64,000 nt of DNA from Bretschneidera sinensis (Eukaryota; Streptophyta; Magnoliopsida; Brassicales; Akaniaceae). Positions 12,999-24,284 of the stretch are shown here, piece after piece. The position numbers and the translations under genes were made by a program. Each line of letters begins with the position of its first letter. Positions within the stretch are counted from its first letter, which is position 1. Under the pieces are notes generated by a model. It was given only the letters and a program-made list of their open reading frames with translations, did not search any database and was not told the DNA's origin. Location: positions 35,524,620 through 35,588,619 of the forward strand of contig CM043700.1 in the NCBI GenBank assembly GCA_023935145.1. The letters run 5' to 3'.

Positions 12999-13921
12999 TA
13001 GCCGGCAAACCTAGTTGTTTTCCGTACAAGAGTGTTACTAGTAGTTTCATTTGGTACATATCTGGAGCTGTTCAGCCGATCTTGAAGATTTGAATTGCTG
13101 GAATGGGCTGGTCATATTGCTGTTTCCATATGTTCTTTTGAGATCCCTTGGGTATTGCGAGCAATTAACTTTGTGTTCATCTGTATTAGTGTTGGTATAC
13201 TAATTGTTTTGGGTTGTCTCCTTTGTAACTCCCAATCCTCACCAGCACAAAAGGAAAAAGAAAGAGAAAACGAAGTTTGATTTAATTTTATCGATTTTCT
13301 AATGTAAATTATTTTTTTAAAGATAGTGTACCATTTCTTTCTGCTTTAATGTTAAGTAATTCAGTGAAATCATTTATGATTTTGGATAAATGTTGTACGA
13401 GAAGCTTTGGCGGAAAATGTTACAACACCATCTCAGTGAATAGAAGGAAACATCTCAAAAAGGAGAAAGGATCTTTTGCAGTTGTGATTTGTTTTGTTGT
13501 TGTTGCTAATGGTAGGTTTAAAAGCGATCTTATCAAAAGTTTAAAATCAAACACTGGATTTATGAGGTGGTTGTTATGGAACACAGATCACATGCGTGTA
13601 TGTGTTTATTGAGAATGTTACATGTATGTGGATTAATCTCGAAGAAAGTGATCAGTTCACGTGTGTTGAGAATATTTTTTTTTATAGGTAAAAAGTGTAT
13701 TGAGAATATTACACACGTGTACTTGGCTTAAATCTCATAGAATTAAACAAAAAAATTCCCCGATAAAAGCGTTAATGTTGCAACCAATCTATCGACTGTT
13801 AAAGCTTCCATAAAAGCAGGTTGTACTTTATTTTCCCTTCCGCCTCGAGTTATCTCGCGATACCTTTAACCGCTTGGCCCGTTGCACTACCTTGTCCAAC
13901 TCCAGATCATATTGTAGCGCA
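12999..13921. other. 3' UTR and intergenic, with SINE-like debris
   Basis: The first few hundred bases are presumed 3' UTR of the sterol dehydrogenase gene. At 13663-13710 two near-identical 14-16-base repeats flank a T-run/TATAGGTAAA block that looks like the reversed tail of a SINE. At about 13845-13905 the minus strand reads GGGCCAAGCGGTTAAAGG, which resembles a tRNA A box. No gene is visible. Confidence 0.4.
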
Positions 13922-14090
13922 AAAATGCTAGGTTAGATTGGATCTAAAACTTAGTTCAAAATTTTATTAATAATTTTAAAAATTTTATTGATAATATTAA
14001 CATAAACGGAGACTCAAAAATAAATGATATCAATAAAATTTTTAAAGTTATTAATAAAATTTTAAACGAGACTACCTAATCAAGCATTTC
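13922..14090. mobile_element. Foldback MITE, about 170 bp
   Basis: The two halves are inverted copies of each other. The left end AAATGCTAGGTTAGATTGG matches the complement of the right end (CTACCTAATCAAGCATTTC), and the arms continue as AAATTTTATTAATAA. The centre, GACTCAAAAATAA, recurs in the foldback element at 55161-55342. I see no clear target-site duplication. Confidence 0.65.
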
Positions 14091-14358
14091 ACTATAATAG
14101 CAAACCCAAAGGCCAACTCAGCAGCAATCGAGCATGTTGAAATGCTAATGTACAAGTTCTTTCTTAAATCAACTTCTAATCTATAGTAACTTTTTTTTTT
14201 CCCTTCTTGTTCAATGTTTTGAGCTAAGTTGCTTCTTGAAAAAAATGGTTTTCGTTTAGGTGGCACAGATATTATTATTTAAGTTGATGATTTTCTGCTT
14301 TCTTTAAAGGAAAGCGTTTATTTATGGATTGTTCTACAATAAAAAAAATCTTACCTAC

Positions 14359-14876
14359 TGTTGAGAATATTTTCGTGTGAATAAAAAAAGATGTAGAAGA
14401 TCAATCCCATTTCAAAATGAAATTAGAAACAAGAGTAACTTATATACATGGTTTAGGTCCAAGATTCATGAGCTTAATTTTTTGAGTTATATTGGTGTTC
14501 ATCCAGGTATATCAAGTTGCACGCAAGGTTTTTCTAATTTTTCAATAAATCGGTATCAGAGTCGATGGTTCGAGTGTGACTCCGTCGATGTTGATCCGTG
14601 GTGGAGTCTCTAAATCCCACGGATGGTGACTCCGTGGAAAATAGAGCAGTAGATGAGCGATGAAAACTCAAACGTAAGGGAGAGATTGTTGGGAATGTTT
14701 ACGTGTGAGTAAGAGGAAAGATGTGGAAGATCAATCCCACATCGGATTGAAACTAGAAACAATAGTGACTTACATACATGGTTAGAATCTAAGACCCATG
14801 AGCTTAAGCTTTTGAATCATATTAATATTCATCGATATATATCAAACCACGAGTAAGGTCTCCCCGATTCTTAACA
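14359..14876 (+). mobile_element. TRIM (miniature LTR retrotransposon)
   Basis: Two diverged direct repeats of about 190 bp, 14359-14547 and 14687-14876, begin TGTTGRGAAT and end near TTMAYA. They share the blocks AGATCAATCCCA and CATGAGCTTAA. Just inside the left repeat, at 14551-14563, lies CGGTATCAGAGTC, one base off the usual initiator-Met-tRNA primer site. Just before the right repeat is the purine tract AAGGGAGAGA. The internal part is only about 140 bp and non-coding. The flanks CCTAC and CCCAC could be a decayed 5-bp target-site duplication. Confidence 0.8.
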
Positions 14877-14944
14877 CCCACCTAGTCTCTATGAAGGTTT
14901 AAATTCTTATAATATGGTTTTCTTCTTGTCTTAGTATATGACGT

Positions 14945-15010
14945 GGAGGGCGATCCAACCTGAGTCACCTATTTAGAGGACCCAAATGTAACTACTAGGC
15001 TAAGAGGTCC
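14945..15010 (-). mobile_element. tRNA-derived SINE head (relic)
   Basis: The minus strand reads TTAGCCTAGTAGTTACATTT, resembling a pol III A box, and then CAGGTTGGATCGCC, resembling a B box, at tRNA-like spacing. A second head of the same type is at 15728-15800. Confidence 0.45.
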
Positions 15011-15087
15011 GGTTTGTTCTTGCTATTAGTTTATAGGTATAAAAAGATACTTGTTGGCTTGTTGCCGATGCACATTTTGAGTTAATT

Positions 15088-15559
15088 TTGGCTTTTTCCT
15101 CCACAGCTAGAAGTTCCTTTGCAATGGGCTTAAGTTCTAAGATGAAGGATCTAGACAGTCTAAAATATTTTGATATGCAACTCATCCTTGATGTAATGGA
15201 CTTAGATCTTGCTCTTCTTGAAGATCAACCCAACAAGCCTACTGACACTAGTTCACCTGAAGAAAAATCTAAATATGAAAAATGGGAGAGAAGTAATCGT
15301 TTGAGCCTTTTTGTTTATGAAAAGCAAGATGACTGATAGAATCTATAGCCTCGTGCCAGAAGTTGGGAATGCAAAGCAATTATTTGCTAGCATTGAGAAC
15401 ATATTCTTGAGCACTGAGAAGGGTGGAGGAAGCTACTTGTGGAAAAAGTTCATTAAGCTCACAAAAGTACTTTTTGTGAGTCGGGACGAGAAAGGCTGGA
15501 AGACCCGATTAAGACTTCTCGTTTTTCTTAGCACTTTTTGCCAGACTTTAGACTCTTAA
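15088..15559 (+). pseudogene. Ty1/copia gag (UBN2-type) fragment
   Basis: The first frame contains DLDLALLEDQPNKPTDTSS and KYEKWERSNRLSL, typical of copia gag proteins. A one-base frameshift near 15320 then continues the match in another frame as MTDRIYSLVPEVGNAKQLFASIE. Both ends are missing and no LTR is attached. Confidence 0.7.
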
Positions 15560-15727
15560 TGTGTTTTTGTTAATGAAAAATGATTTTGTGAGTTCGAGCT
15601 TAAAATCGTTAGATCAAAAGAATATTCAATCAAGCTCACTCTGGCTCATTCAGATGAATTTTCCTGGATCTAGTTTTGCCCGAGAATCCCTTTAGGTCAT
15701 CCAAGTAACTGCATTTTTATACAAGTG

Positions 15728-15800
15728 ATAAAGGATAGAACCTGAATCTCCTAAATGGAGGATTCAAAGGTAACCGTAGGCCAGGAGCCTGCAGTCAATC
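15728..15800 (-). mobile_element. tRNA-derived SINE head (relic)
   Basis: The minus strand carries TGGCCTACGGTTACC (A-box-like) and GATTCAGGTTC (B-box-like). It is closely similar to the head at 14945-15010. Confidence 0.45.
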
Positions 15801-16039
15801 AAGTGATATAAGTAATAACTTTTCTCCTTTCACAGAAGAATATCAAAGTCATGGATTTACCTTTTGTGGTAGAGAAAGGTCACCATCATTATGCCGCCCA
15901 TAATTACTTCTAATATATGGTTGGAAGGTGACCATAGGCCAATAGTTGAATTCTCACAGCATTTGGAAAAATTATACTATAATCAGAAAACCATGTCATT
16001 TATCAAGCTAATCTGATGATGCGAGTTATACAAACAAGA

Positions 16040-16195
16040 ACAAGTAGGGCACATGGTGATCAAGAGTTCAAGACCATGGTTCATGTCTCTTTTTTGATTA
16101 GGTGAATGGAGGTAAACCACATGCAACATGGTTACTCAAACCCAGAACACTCCCCTACAAGGGAGGAGGCATGACCACTGCGCTAAAGCCTGCAG
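16040..16195 (-). mobile_element. tRNA-derived SINE
   Basis: The minus strand reads TTTAGCGCAGTGGTCATGCC, a near-perfect pol III A box, followed about 35 bases later by TGGGTTTGAGTAACC, a B-box relative. The tail would lie toward 16040. It is the clearest of three such heads in this 1.3-kb stretch. Confidence 0.6.
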
Positions 16196-16218
16196 TATCA
16201 TGACACGATTTATTTCAA

Positions 16219-16467
16219 GTGAACTGACAAGTATATCTGGATATACAAAAGCTTGATAGACAGACTAAACACAAATAGAAACAACAATACAACTGATACA
16301 GAAACAAAGGCCACAACAACAAATTTGCTTTCTATGCATATCAAATCAACCAACTCTTCCATCACCTGGTCGAACCTGTAAACTCCTAAGGCTGCCTTAC
16401 AGTTGAATAAATTAGAGAAGGTTCAGCCATTGAACCATTTCTGTAATCCCTACAAGTCGGCCTCTCT
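16219..16467 (-). pseudogene. Tandem duplicate of the 3' end of the HAL3-like gene
   Basis: This 249-bp block is a diverged copy of 16468-16722, which holds the last ~35 codons and 3' flank of the decarboxylase gene. Read in the original frame it still encodes RDYRNGSMAEPSLIYSTV, then a stop in place of the final tail. The catalytic ACGD segment has become TCRD. It has no start or upstream exon and is presumably non-functional, but it may be transcribed as extended 3' UTR. Confidence 0.85.
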
Positions 16468-16599
16468 GTGAACTGGCAAGTATCTCTAGATGTACAGTAA
16501 GCTTGATAGATTGACTCAAACACAAGTTAAAGACAACAACACAACTGATACAGAATCAAAGGACTACAGCAACAAACTTAGCATTTTATGCCTATCTAA

Positions 16600-18238
16600 T
16601 CAACCAACTCCTCCATCACCTGGTTGAAGTCGTGACTCCAAAAACAGTCTTACAGTCGAGTAGATTAAAGAAGGTTCCGCCATTGCACCATTCCCATAAT
16701 CCCCACAAGCCAGCCTCTTTGTGACAGGTGGGACAAGAGAAATTCCCAACTCATCAATTGACATAAGATGCCGTTCTGTGAAAGGATTATTCCACATGAA
16801 AGTGTTCATAGCTGGTGCGACAAAGATTGATTTGTTGTAGTCCCACGCTCGCACAATGCATGTTAGCAGATTGTCACAAATTCCCCCAGCAATCTGCAAT
16901 AAGACATTAAATGAATAGAAAACAATTAGCATATGAAATTCATATTTTCAGGTGCATGTACCCATATCATTTCAACAAACAGAATATGAGCACAGTCCTT
17001 TTGTTGATTTTACTTTATGTCTTAGACAAAAAGGAGCCTATATAAACCTAAACCATAACCAATTGCTTGGTGCATGCAACAAGCCAGCATTATGAGTAGA
17101 AGCAAAACAGAGAAACAACTTGAAAGTTCATATAGATGCTAATGATCAGGTTACATGCTACACCCAGCAATATTCACCCTTAGCAGTCTGGACAGTAACA
17201 AATAAAAGGATGTAATTCCTTGAAATTTTCTGACATATTTGCATATCCAGTTATTATCACTGATACTCCTCTAAGCAGCAAAATTATAGCTTGATAACAA
17301 TATCAAATCTGTAGTATATACGCATGGCTACATAAGATGATGCCTAGTATCTCAGTTGAGATGAACTAGCAGGGTCACTCGGTGAGGACAAATCCAGGAA
17401 ACCAATAATTATGTGAATTTTGGTTCACGCATATGGAATGACCTATAAACAGGAATATTCCCATAAAGCAGAATTTAGAACCTCAAGGAATGCCTAACTC
17501 CCCCTCCTGCGCAAAAGAATTAAAACAAATAAATAACTACAAGACATTATGTTGTTTTCTACGTAGTAACTTTTTTGTAAATCTCTCCATTCAATGGAAG
17601 TATATGTGCATGAAGAACGGGAAAATAATAATATGACTAATTTTAGTGAGGACTCCCTGCACCTGTAGAATATGTGACTTTATGGCATGCTCTACCAAAA
17701 TATATATCATATTTCATTCAGTTCTCTCAAGGAAAGAAAATGCTTGAAGTGCTAAGAATAAAAGCCATTTTTAGTCCTCACCAAGCACCAAATAGAGAGT
17801 ACTAAAATCAATCTACCAAACAGAAGAATCCCTTTGCAAGTTAAACAAGGTACGATATATAGGAAAAGATTCTCAGAAGCCCAAACATATTACCTTGCCA
17901 AGTGTGTTTGCTGAAAGTGGAGCAATAACCATAATATCAGCCCATCTGCGGAGTTCAATGTGAAGCACGCTATCACCTATTTTATTCCAACTTGACCATT
18001 CATCATCATCAGTGTAAAGTATTAAATCTTTAGGAAGTGATGCTCTATCAATGAAATGCAAAGAGGCCTTTGTGGCAACTGCTTTTACTTCTGCCCATTC
18101 GGAAAAACAATGGCAAAGATTCCCAAACTTCATTGCAGCTACACTTCCACTGGCAGCAAGTAATATCCGGGGTTTCCTGGGAATAGTGCTGACTTGAATT
18201 GGCTCCCCCTCTGCACTCAAAGGTTCTGTGTATGCCAT
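16600..18238 (-). CDS. HAL3: Phosphopantothenoylcysteine decarboxylase (HAL3-like flavoprotein)
   Basis: Coding exons on the minus strand are 18238-17894 and 16893-16600, joined in phase 0 by a GT-AG intron to give 212 residues, the usual length. The enzyme decarboxylates 4'-phosphopantothenoylcysteine to phosphopantetheine in coenzyme A synthesis; plant HAL3 proteins are also linked to salt tolerance. It is a trimeric FMN protein of the cytosol. Visible motifs are LLAASGSVAA near residue 26 (flavin site), His93 in VLHIELRRW, the PAMNTFMW motif with Asn145, and Cys178 in LACGDYGNGAM. These are the known catalytic positions of the family. A splice acceptor (TTTTGAATAG) a few bases before the ATG implies an intron in the 5' UTR. 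The end of the gene is duplicated immediately downstream. Confidence 0.95.
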
Positions 18239-21238
18239 ATCCTATTCAAAATTTGAGAAATGCCATTAATAGTCTCGAAAGTTCTTGATTAATGGATGTG
18301 TTTAGCATCGTATGGATAAAACATTATGGTTAAATAAAGTAACGATTCGGCAGTTACTTATTGGGTTAAAGAAGCATATAGCCCATGCAGGCTTACATCT
18401 AAATTATCAGTTTCAAGTCCCAATATCACCAAAAAAAGGGGTGGGGAAAGAGGAGGGAAGTCTGTAACTTATAAGTTTGTTCGTGATAAAACAACCATCT
18501 TAAATGCAAAGTCTAGGCCAAATATATAATCTTATGAAATAGATAATTTAATTACAAAAAATCTTATGAAATTGACAAGGAGTATAAGGACATGAAAGTG
18601 AAGTTATAATTGAATCAAATCAGTTGAAGCTGGCAAGAAAAACAGTAGTATTCCCACAAATCAACTCCAATGAAATTATCCAGTTCATTTGAAAAAGGGC
18701 ACTTAAACTAAGCATATATATGAGCCACAAAGCAAACTATCACACCTAACATAGCTAAATGAGTTTACAAAACAATTCCAACCTAAACTTGGTTCAAAAC
18801 GCAAGAAAGAGCATAATCATGCGTACACAGACCTAGAAGAAACAATATACTACGAGAATCATTTTTTTTTTTAAAGAATATGCTCTAAGATTAATCAGCA
18901 GGTAAAGGCACAACAACAACCTTATGAGTTCCAACAACACATACGAACACTCAGGCAAGTACCAATAAATGCAAGCAGAACCGGCAAGCATGAAGTCGAG
19001 ATAACAAATTGTGACATGAAACTTGCAATAAAGATCTTATGATACAGGAATTAATTGGATATTTCAAGAAACGATAAAGACAAAACTACTCAAAATTGCA
19101 AAATCAGCACTTGCGAGAAAGGAGATCATAGTAACCATGCAGTGGATCATCAAACATGTTTCGAAGAGTGTTTTGTTGGGTTGCTGAGAAAATGCCGGGG
19201 AGAAGGGAAAAAAAGCATTTAAAACATTGAATCTCAAATTTTATGGACCAGTTATATAAAAGCGACTGAGTCTGAAAAAATAATTTGGCTTCCCTAAGCT
19301 TTTCTATTTGTCCTTTTTAAATTCCTCGTTTTTTTCTCAGCAACCAAACGGGTAAGAAATTTAAGTATTTCACAGAACAATGTGAACATATTTCTCAGTC
19401 ATAAGATCTTCAACGCAACGATTCTAAAAATTACCGTCGAAATGTGAAAAATATAGTTCAAACAGTGAATTATCGTGTACTTACTTGTAGAAATTGAGCT
19501 TGAAAAAATTATTTGAATCGTTTTAGGGCTCTGCTCTTGAGAAGTATGGAGAAAGAGAATTGAGGGAGTGAGTGAGTGATGGTTAAAACGATCTTCTTAT
19601 CAGTCTCCCTCGAAATCGCAAATACCCAGTCCCGCCGATTTTTGTGTGACAAAACGCACCGTTCTTTAAAATTTTAGGGGTTTTTAGAATTTATTGCTGA
19701 CTTGATTACTTTTTGATCAATTTTTAACGCATTTTGACTGACGAAAATTAACTATAAAACAAGTAAGTGTAACGAAAAAGTAAAGTTATGATAAAACAAA
19801 TTATGGATGTGTGAGGAGTAATGACAGAATCAATTTCACCAACCATTGTGAATAACATAAGATGGTTCAATCGAAAAATGATATATGATAAGGAGGAAGT
19901 GAAGTTTCTGTTTCTTATTGTATTCAAACTGTCGTTACCAATCAAATTTCTTATAATTATTACTTGAGTATCACGACATTTTGTAAAAAATGATGGTATA
20001 TTTTGATTTATACATCAATATTTGTGTGTAGACACATGCTTGTTTTTATTATTATGGATTTATATAATAACTAAAATTCATTACAAATATTTTCTAATCT
20101 AACATCTATGGAAAATTATATTTTTATATTTTTGTAAAATATATAAAAATAAAGTTTAATTATAAAAATACTACGTGGTCGATTGCATTTTTAAAAAATA
20201 TCTCGAGATTTGTGGCAAAAAATATCTTATGATTGATTCTATTTTTAAAAAAATACCCTGCAATATTTTTGGCTAACAGAAACATACTAAATTGTATTTT
20301 TTATCACAAAAAACCTCCGGATATTTTTTATCACAAAAAACCACAAAGTATTTTTTGTAATTAAGTCAAAAATTAAAGTATGTTTAGTTGTAGAAAATAT
20401 TTTCGATTTTTCATCATTATTTTTCTTAACAAATTCTTCAACAATTTGTCTATTCTTAACATAATTTGAAAAACAATACTTTTATTTTTAACATAATATT
20501 AAAAGATGAAAACCCAACAAAATAATATTTCTCAAATTTTTTAATATTATGTTAAAAACGATAAGTATTCTTTTTCATACTGCCTTAAAAATATGCAAAT
20601 TATTTTTTCACAATAACTTCCATTGGGTGGAACCATGAACTATTACCATAATTTTTCCCTTGTGAAATCCATAATATGCGAGTGAAACCACTGGGAGTTC
20701 AACTCAACTGCTTACCCTTGCTCCTCTTAGCTTGTAGTTTGCTCTTTCCTCTTCTTCTTCCCCTGATCTCTGTTCATCAAGGTTGCAATGTAATATTTTC
20801 TGTGTGAAAAAAACAAAATTTGAAATGTAATCCCATTCCACTGCCAATTGCCATAAGCTTAGGACGACTGTAAAATCTGTAATGCCTATAAACAGTTTAG
20901 CAGTCATGTTTTAATTCTATACTGATCTTCTAGCTTGGCAAACACCCCCCTAAAAAAATTCCAATTGTTGACAAAATCCATCAATAGTACTCCCACTGCT
21001 GTTACCTAATAACGTTACAATAAAATCAATTAAAGGAAAGAACTAAATAGATATGTCCGATCGGTCTAATTTCTAATAAATTTTTATGAAAATGTGGTTT
21101 CAAATCCTATTTTATCATTTCATATGCCAAACCGAGAGGTAAGTCTTAAGAACAACGTTCTAGTTTTTGGCAATATTGGCAGCCCTGGCCAACTCCATCA
21201 ATTGGTTGCTTTCACCCAACTTGTGTTCTTCCAGATTC
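18239..21238. other. 5' UTR/promoter of HAL3-like gene and AT-rich spacer
   Basis: A leader exon for the HAL3-like gene probably lies near 19.5 kb, because an acceptor adjoins the ATG, but I cannot place it. 19.7-20.7 kb is AT-rich, with repeats of ATTTTTTATCACAAAAAACC at about 20297-20343. About 21.10-21.24 kb should be 3' UTR of the transmembrane-protein gene. No other gene is seen. Confidence 0.5.
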
Positions 21239-24200
21239 TTACTCTGTCTTGTTCTCTTCCAGATCGCCATTCAAATTCATGTTGCTGCTACTCACTGGTC
21301 TGGCTTCAGGTGAGCTTTGAATATCCTTTGACAAAGTCATGGGTGAAGGTTTTATGAGAGTATGAGTATCTTCTCTATCAAATTCTTCCCTAGCATCCTC
21401 TGAGTAAGCATATCTGTAAATGAAAAACACATAAAGATCCAATTCTGGAATGAGGAACAGGCAAAAAGAGTATATAGGAAGGATGCAACATTTGGACTGA
21501 CCACTTTACGATTAAAAGTTCCCATGCAAGATAGTATCGCAACAATCCAATTGAGAAAATGCAACAGAAAGACATAATAATTACTTTAGAACAAGGCGTT
21601 CTAGGGTGGACTTCAGTTAACGTGTTTGATTTTACCTAAATTTTGGACGCTAATCATCTCCTTCAGTTAACGGGTTGATACATTACCTAGGCCACAAAGG
21701 ATATTAAGAACTGCTTCCTAGTTCCTACTGTTGAGACGTTGGCTCAATTTTGGAGTATTTAGGAGTTGTTTTTGGACCTTGGAGTAAAGTTCTGATTGAA
21801 TCAGTGAAGTCCTTGTCGAGTTGGGGAAAACCCAATCGAGTTTTTGGGACCTGACAAGATCTTTTGCCATGAAGAAGTCCCGACAGAAGGCTCTCTGGAG
21901 TCTGGAAAACTATTAGGAGATGGCAGCATCAAGACCCAATTGGGTGAGTCAGGGCAGAAGACCCGATTGGGTGAGAGAAACACACGACCTGTTCCTAGAG
22001 TGTTAAAGGGGTAAGATGGGCTTTGTGTTTTGAGAGAAAATACTTGTAGTCTCCTTGCTATAGTGGATCTTTTCAGTTGTCATCTTTGTCTTGTGATGTG
22101 GCTTTTTCCCTTTCATCTTTTTTATTTATTTGTGCAATTGGCTTAGCATCCAAACATTGAATCTTGGAGCTAAAATCACAAAACATTTTGGTTGATACAA
22201 GCTTTGATAAACCTCAAAGCTAGGAGATCTATGATGCAGACCAATAACATTTTGCCTGTCCTCTTGTCAATTATCAATCCAACACCTTTCAAACTGATAA
22301 AGGTATCCTAAGATTTATCAAAGTTGGCATGAAATAACAATTTAGTGAGAGAAAAAAAGTCAGCATGAGGTCAATGAATTTTACCGAGTAGAGTTTTGGG
22401 AGGGTGCCCAAAGAGCACATATAACACAGAGGAGAGCAAGAGACAGGACTTGCCACATTGCAGGGATAACCCAGGCACTTTGCCACCGTTCATTGTAGAC
22501 ATCAGTTGACTTGAAGTAAAGCTGCATGAATACATGATAAATAATTGAAGTTTATTTATTTTAGTTACCAAAGCATAGATATTGTCTATTAAAAGAATAA
22601 GTAGTAGTAGAGGAGCATATTAGGGAAGGCAGCAAGTTCGGTGATTCAGTCTCAACTTTATCAATTCTCTGAAGTTAAAAAGTGACTAGCATTGTGTGAA
22701 AATTCTCTACTATTCTGTTTTGGTAAGCAAGACATTCCTAATACGCCACAATTTAATAGAACAAGAAGACTTGAAGGAAATCAACATAGAGTGTTGCTTG
22801 CATTCAGGAAACTGTATTTACAAATTATTTTTCTTGTTCTTGCAATTGTTCTAGTTAATTATGGTAAAAATATTGAAAAAGAAATTGAAGGTAGCTACTG
22901 CTCCTCCAGAAGTGTTATAGACCAGTGTTTTTAAGGGCGGGCTTGGGGCGCGCCCAGAGATGATTTGGGCCCAAAACGCCCCAGGGCATGAATCCTGAAC
23001 CAAAACGACGTCGTTTTGGTTAAATCAGCCTTCTTATTCTCTGCGGCTCGAACCCATGACCTTAAAGTGTCATAGAACTTACCACTGAGCTAGTACTGCT
23101 GGTGTGATATTATTACACTTCATAAATATATAATACATATTATGTATCTTAATAATAATTAAAAACTATTTAATTAATCACTTACAAATTACAACAATAT
23201 AGAAATATAAGTTATACTTCATATACTTTATATATAAATATATATTAATATTTATAAAATTATAATTATCAGACTATAGAGAGTTAGTAAAGTATTAAAC
23301 TTTGATAAAAATTAATTAATTAATTAAAAATTAAATTATTTTTATTTTACTATTCTAATTAATTAATTAATATTATTTTATTAAAATTTCAAAACACCCC
23401 AAAAGATTCAAAAGACTTACCCGGATTTTCAGCCTTTTAAGACAAAATTTTAAATTTTCAACATTTTGATTGAACATCATTACAAATGGAACCACTATGT
23501 TAGAGGACCATAATGTAAATTGATGGATACAAATGCAACAAACGATAGCATACGTCTAATATCATATGTGATTAAAATTTTCATCAAATTGTTTGATATT
23601 TGCGTAAAAATATTTTGATAAATATTCATTCATAGGTCTTAAGTTAGTAAAGTTTATTGATAATTAATTTATTTATATTATTTCAATTTTTTAATATTTT
23701 TATAATTTAATTAATATTATTTTATTCAAAACGCCCCAACGTTTCAAAAGGCTTACGCCCCAGCGCCTTGGGGGCTTACGCCTCACCCAACGCCCTCGCC
23801 TCTGAAAACACTGTTATAGACTACATCAAGATGCAGGAAACAAATATTATTACCTCGTAGCAAATCCAACCCACAGACACAATTACAGCTACCGCCAATG
23901 CATTTGTAAACTTTCGGTAGATATCTAATTTGGCCATCATGCGCTTTGCCTGCCAGAAAATACATCAAATTAGTGTTGTGACAATCACTCAGGTTTTAAT
24001 TTAAATATCTAGAACAGATGCCTTGAACGTCTTTAAGGGGTAACATCAGGTGATATGGCAACCTAAGTCTTCAATTAACTAAAATCTTTTAGACTAATTA
24101 AAAGTATTTTACTATCAGAATAGAAAGCTTCTTTACAAGCTGTTAATTAAGAATTTAGGAAGTGTCACTACTTAGACTAGTACAACAATAGATGTTATGA

Positions 24201-24239
24201 ATGTCAAAATAGAATACAAACTCGTTGTTGATAATTTTG

Positions 24240-24284
<45 letters not shown>

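Larger units (their letters stand above)
15560..16218. other. Repeat-rich intergenic stretch
   Basis: Contains tRNA-like SINE heads at 15728-15800 and 16131-16187, both minus strand, and SINE-like body sequence between. There is no coding signal. Confidence 0.5.

Noticed and set aside
23036..23104. Functional tRNA gene
   Set aside because: A and B boxes are good, but the acceptor and anticodon stems do not pair.
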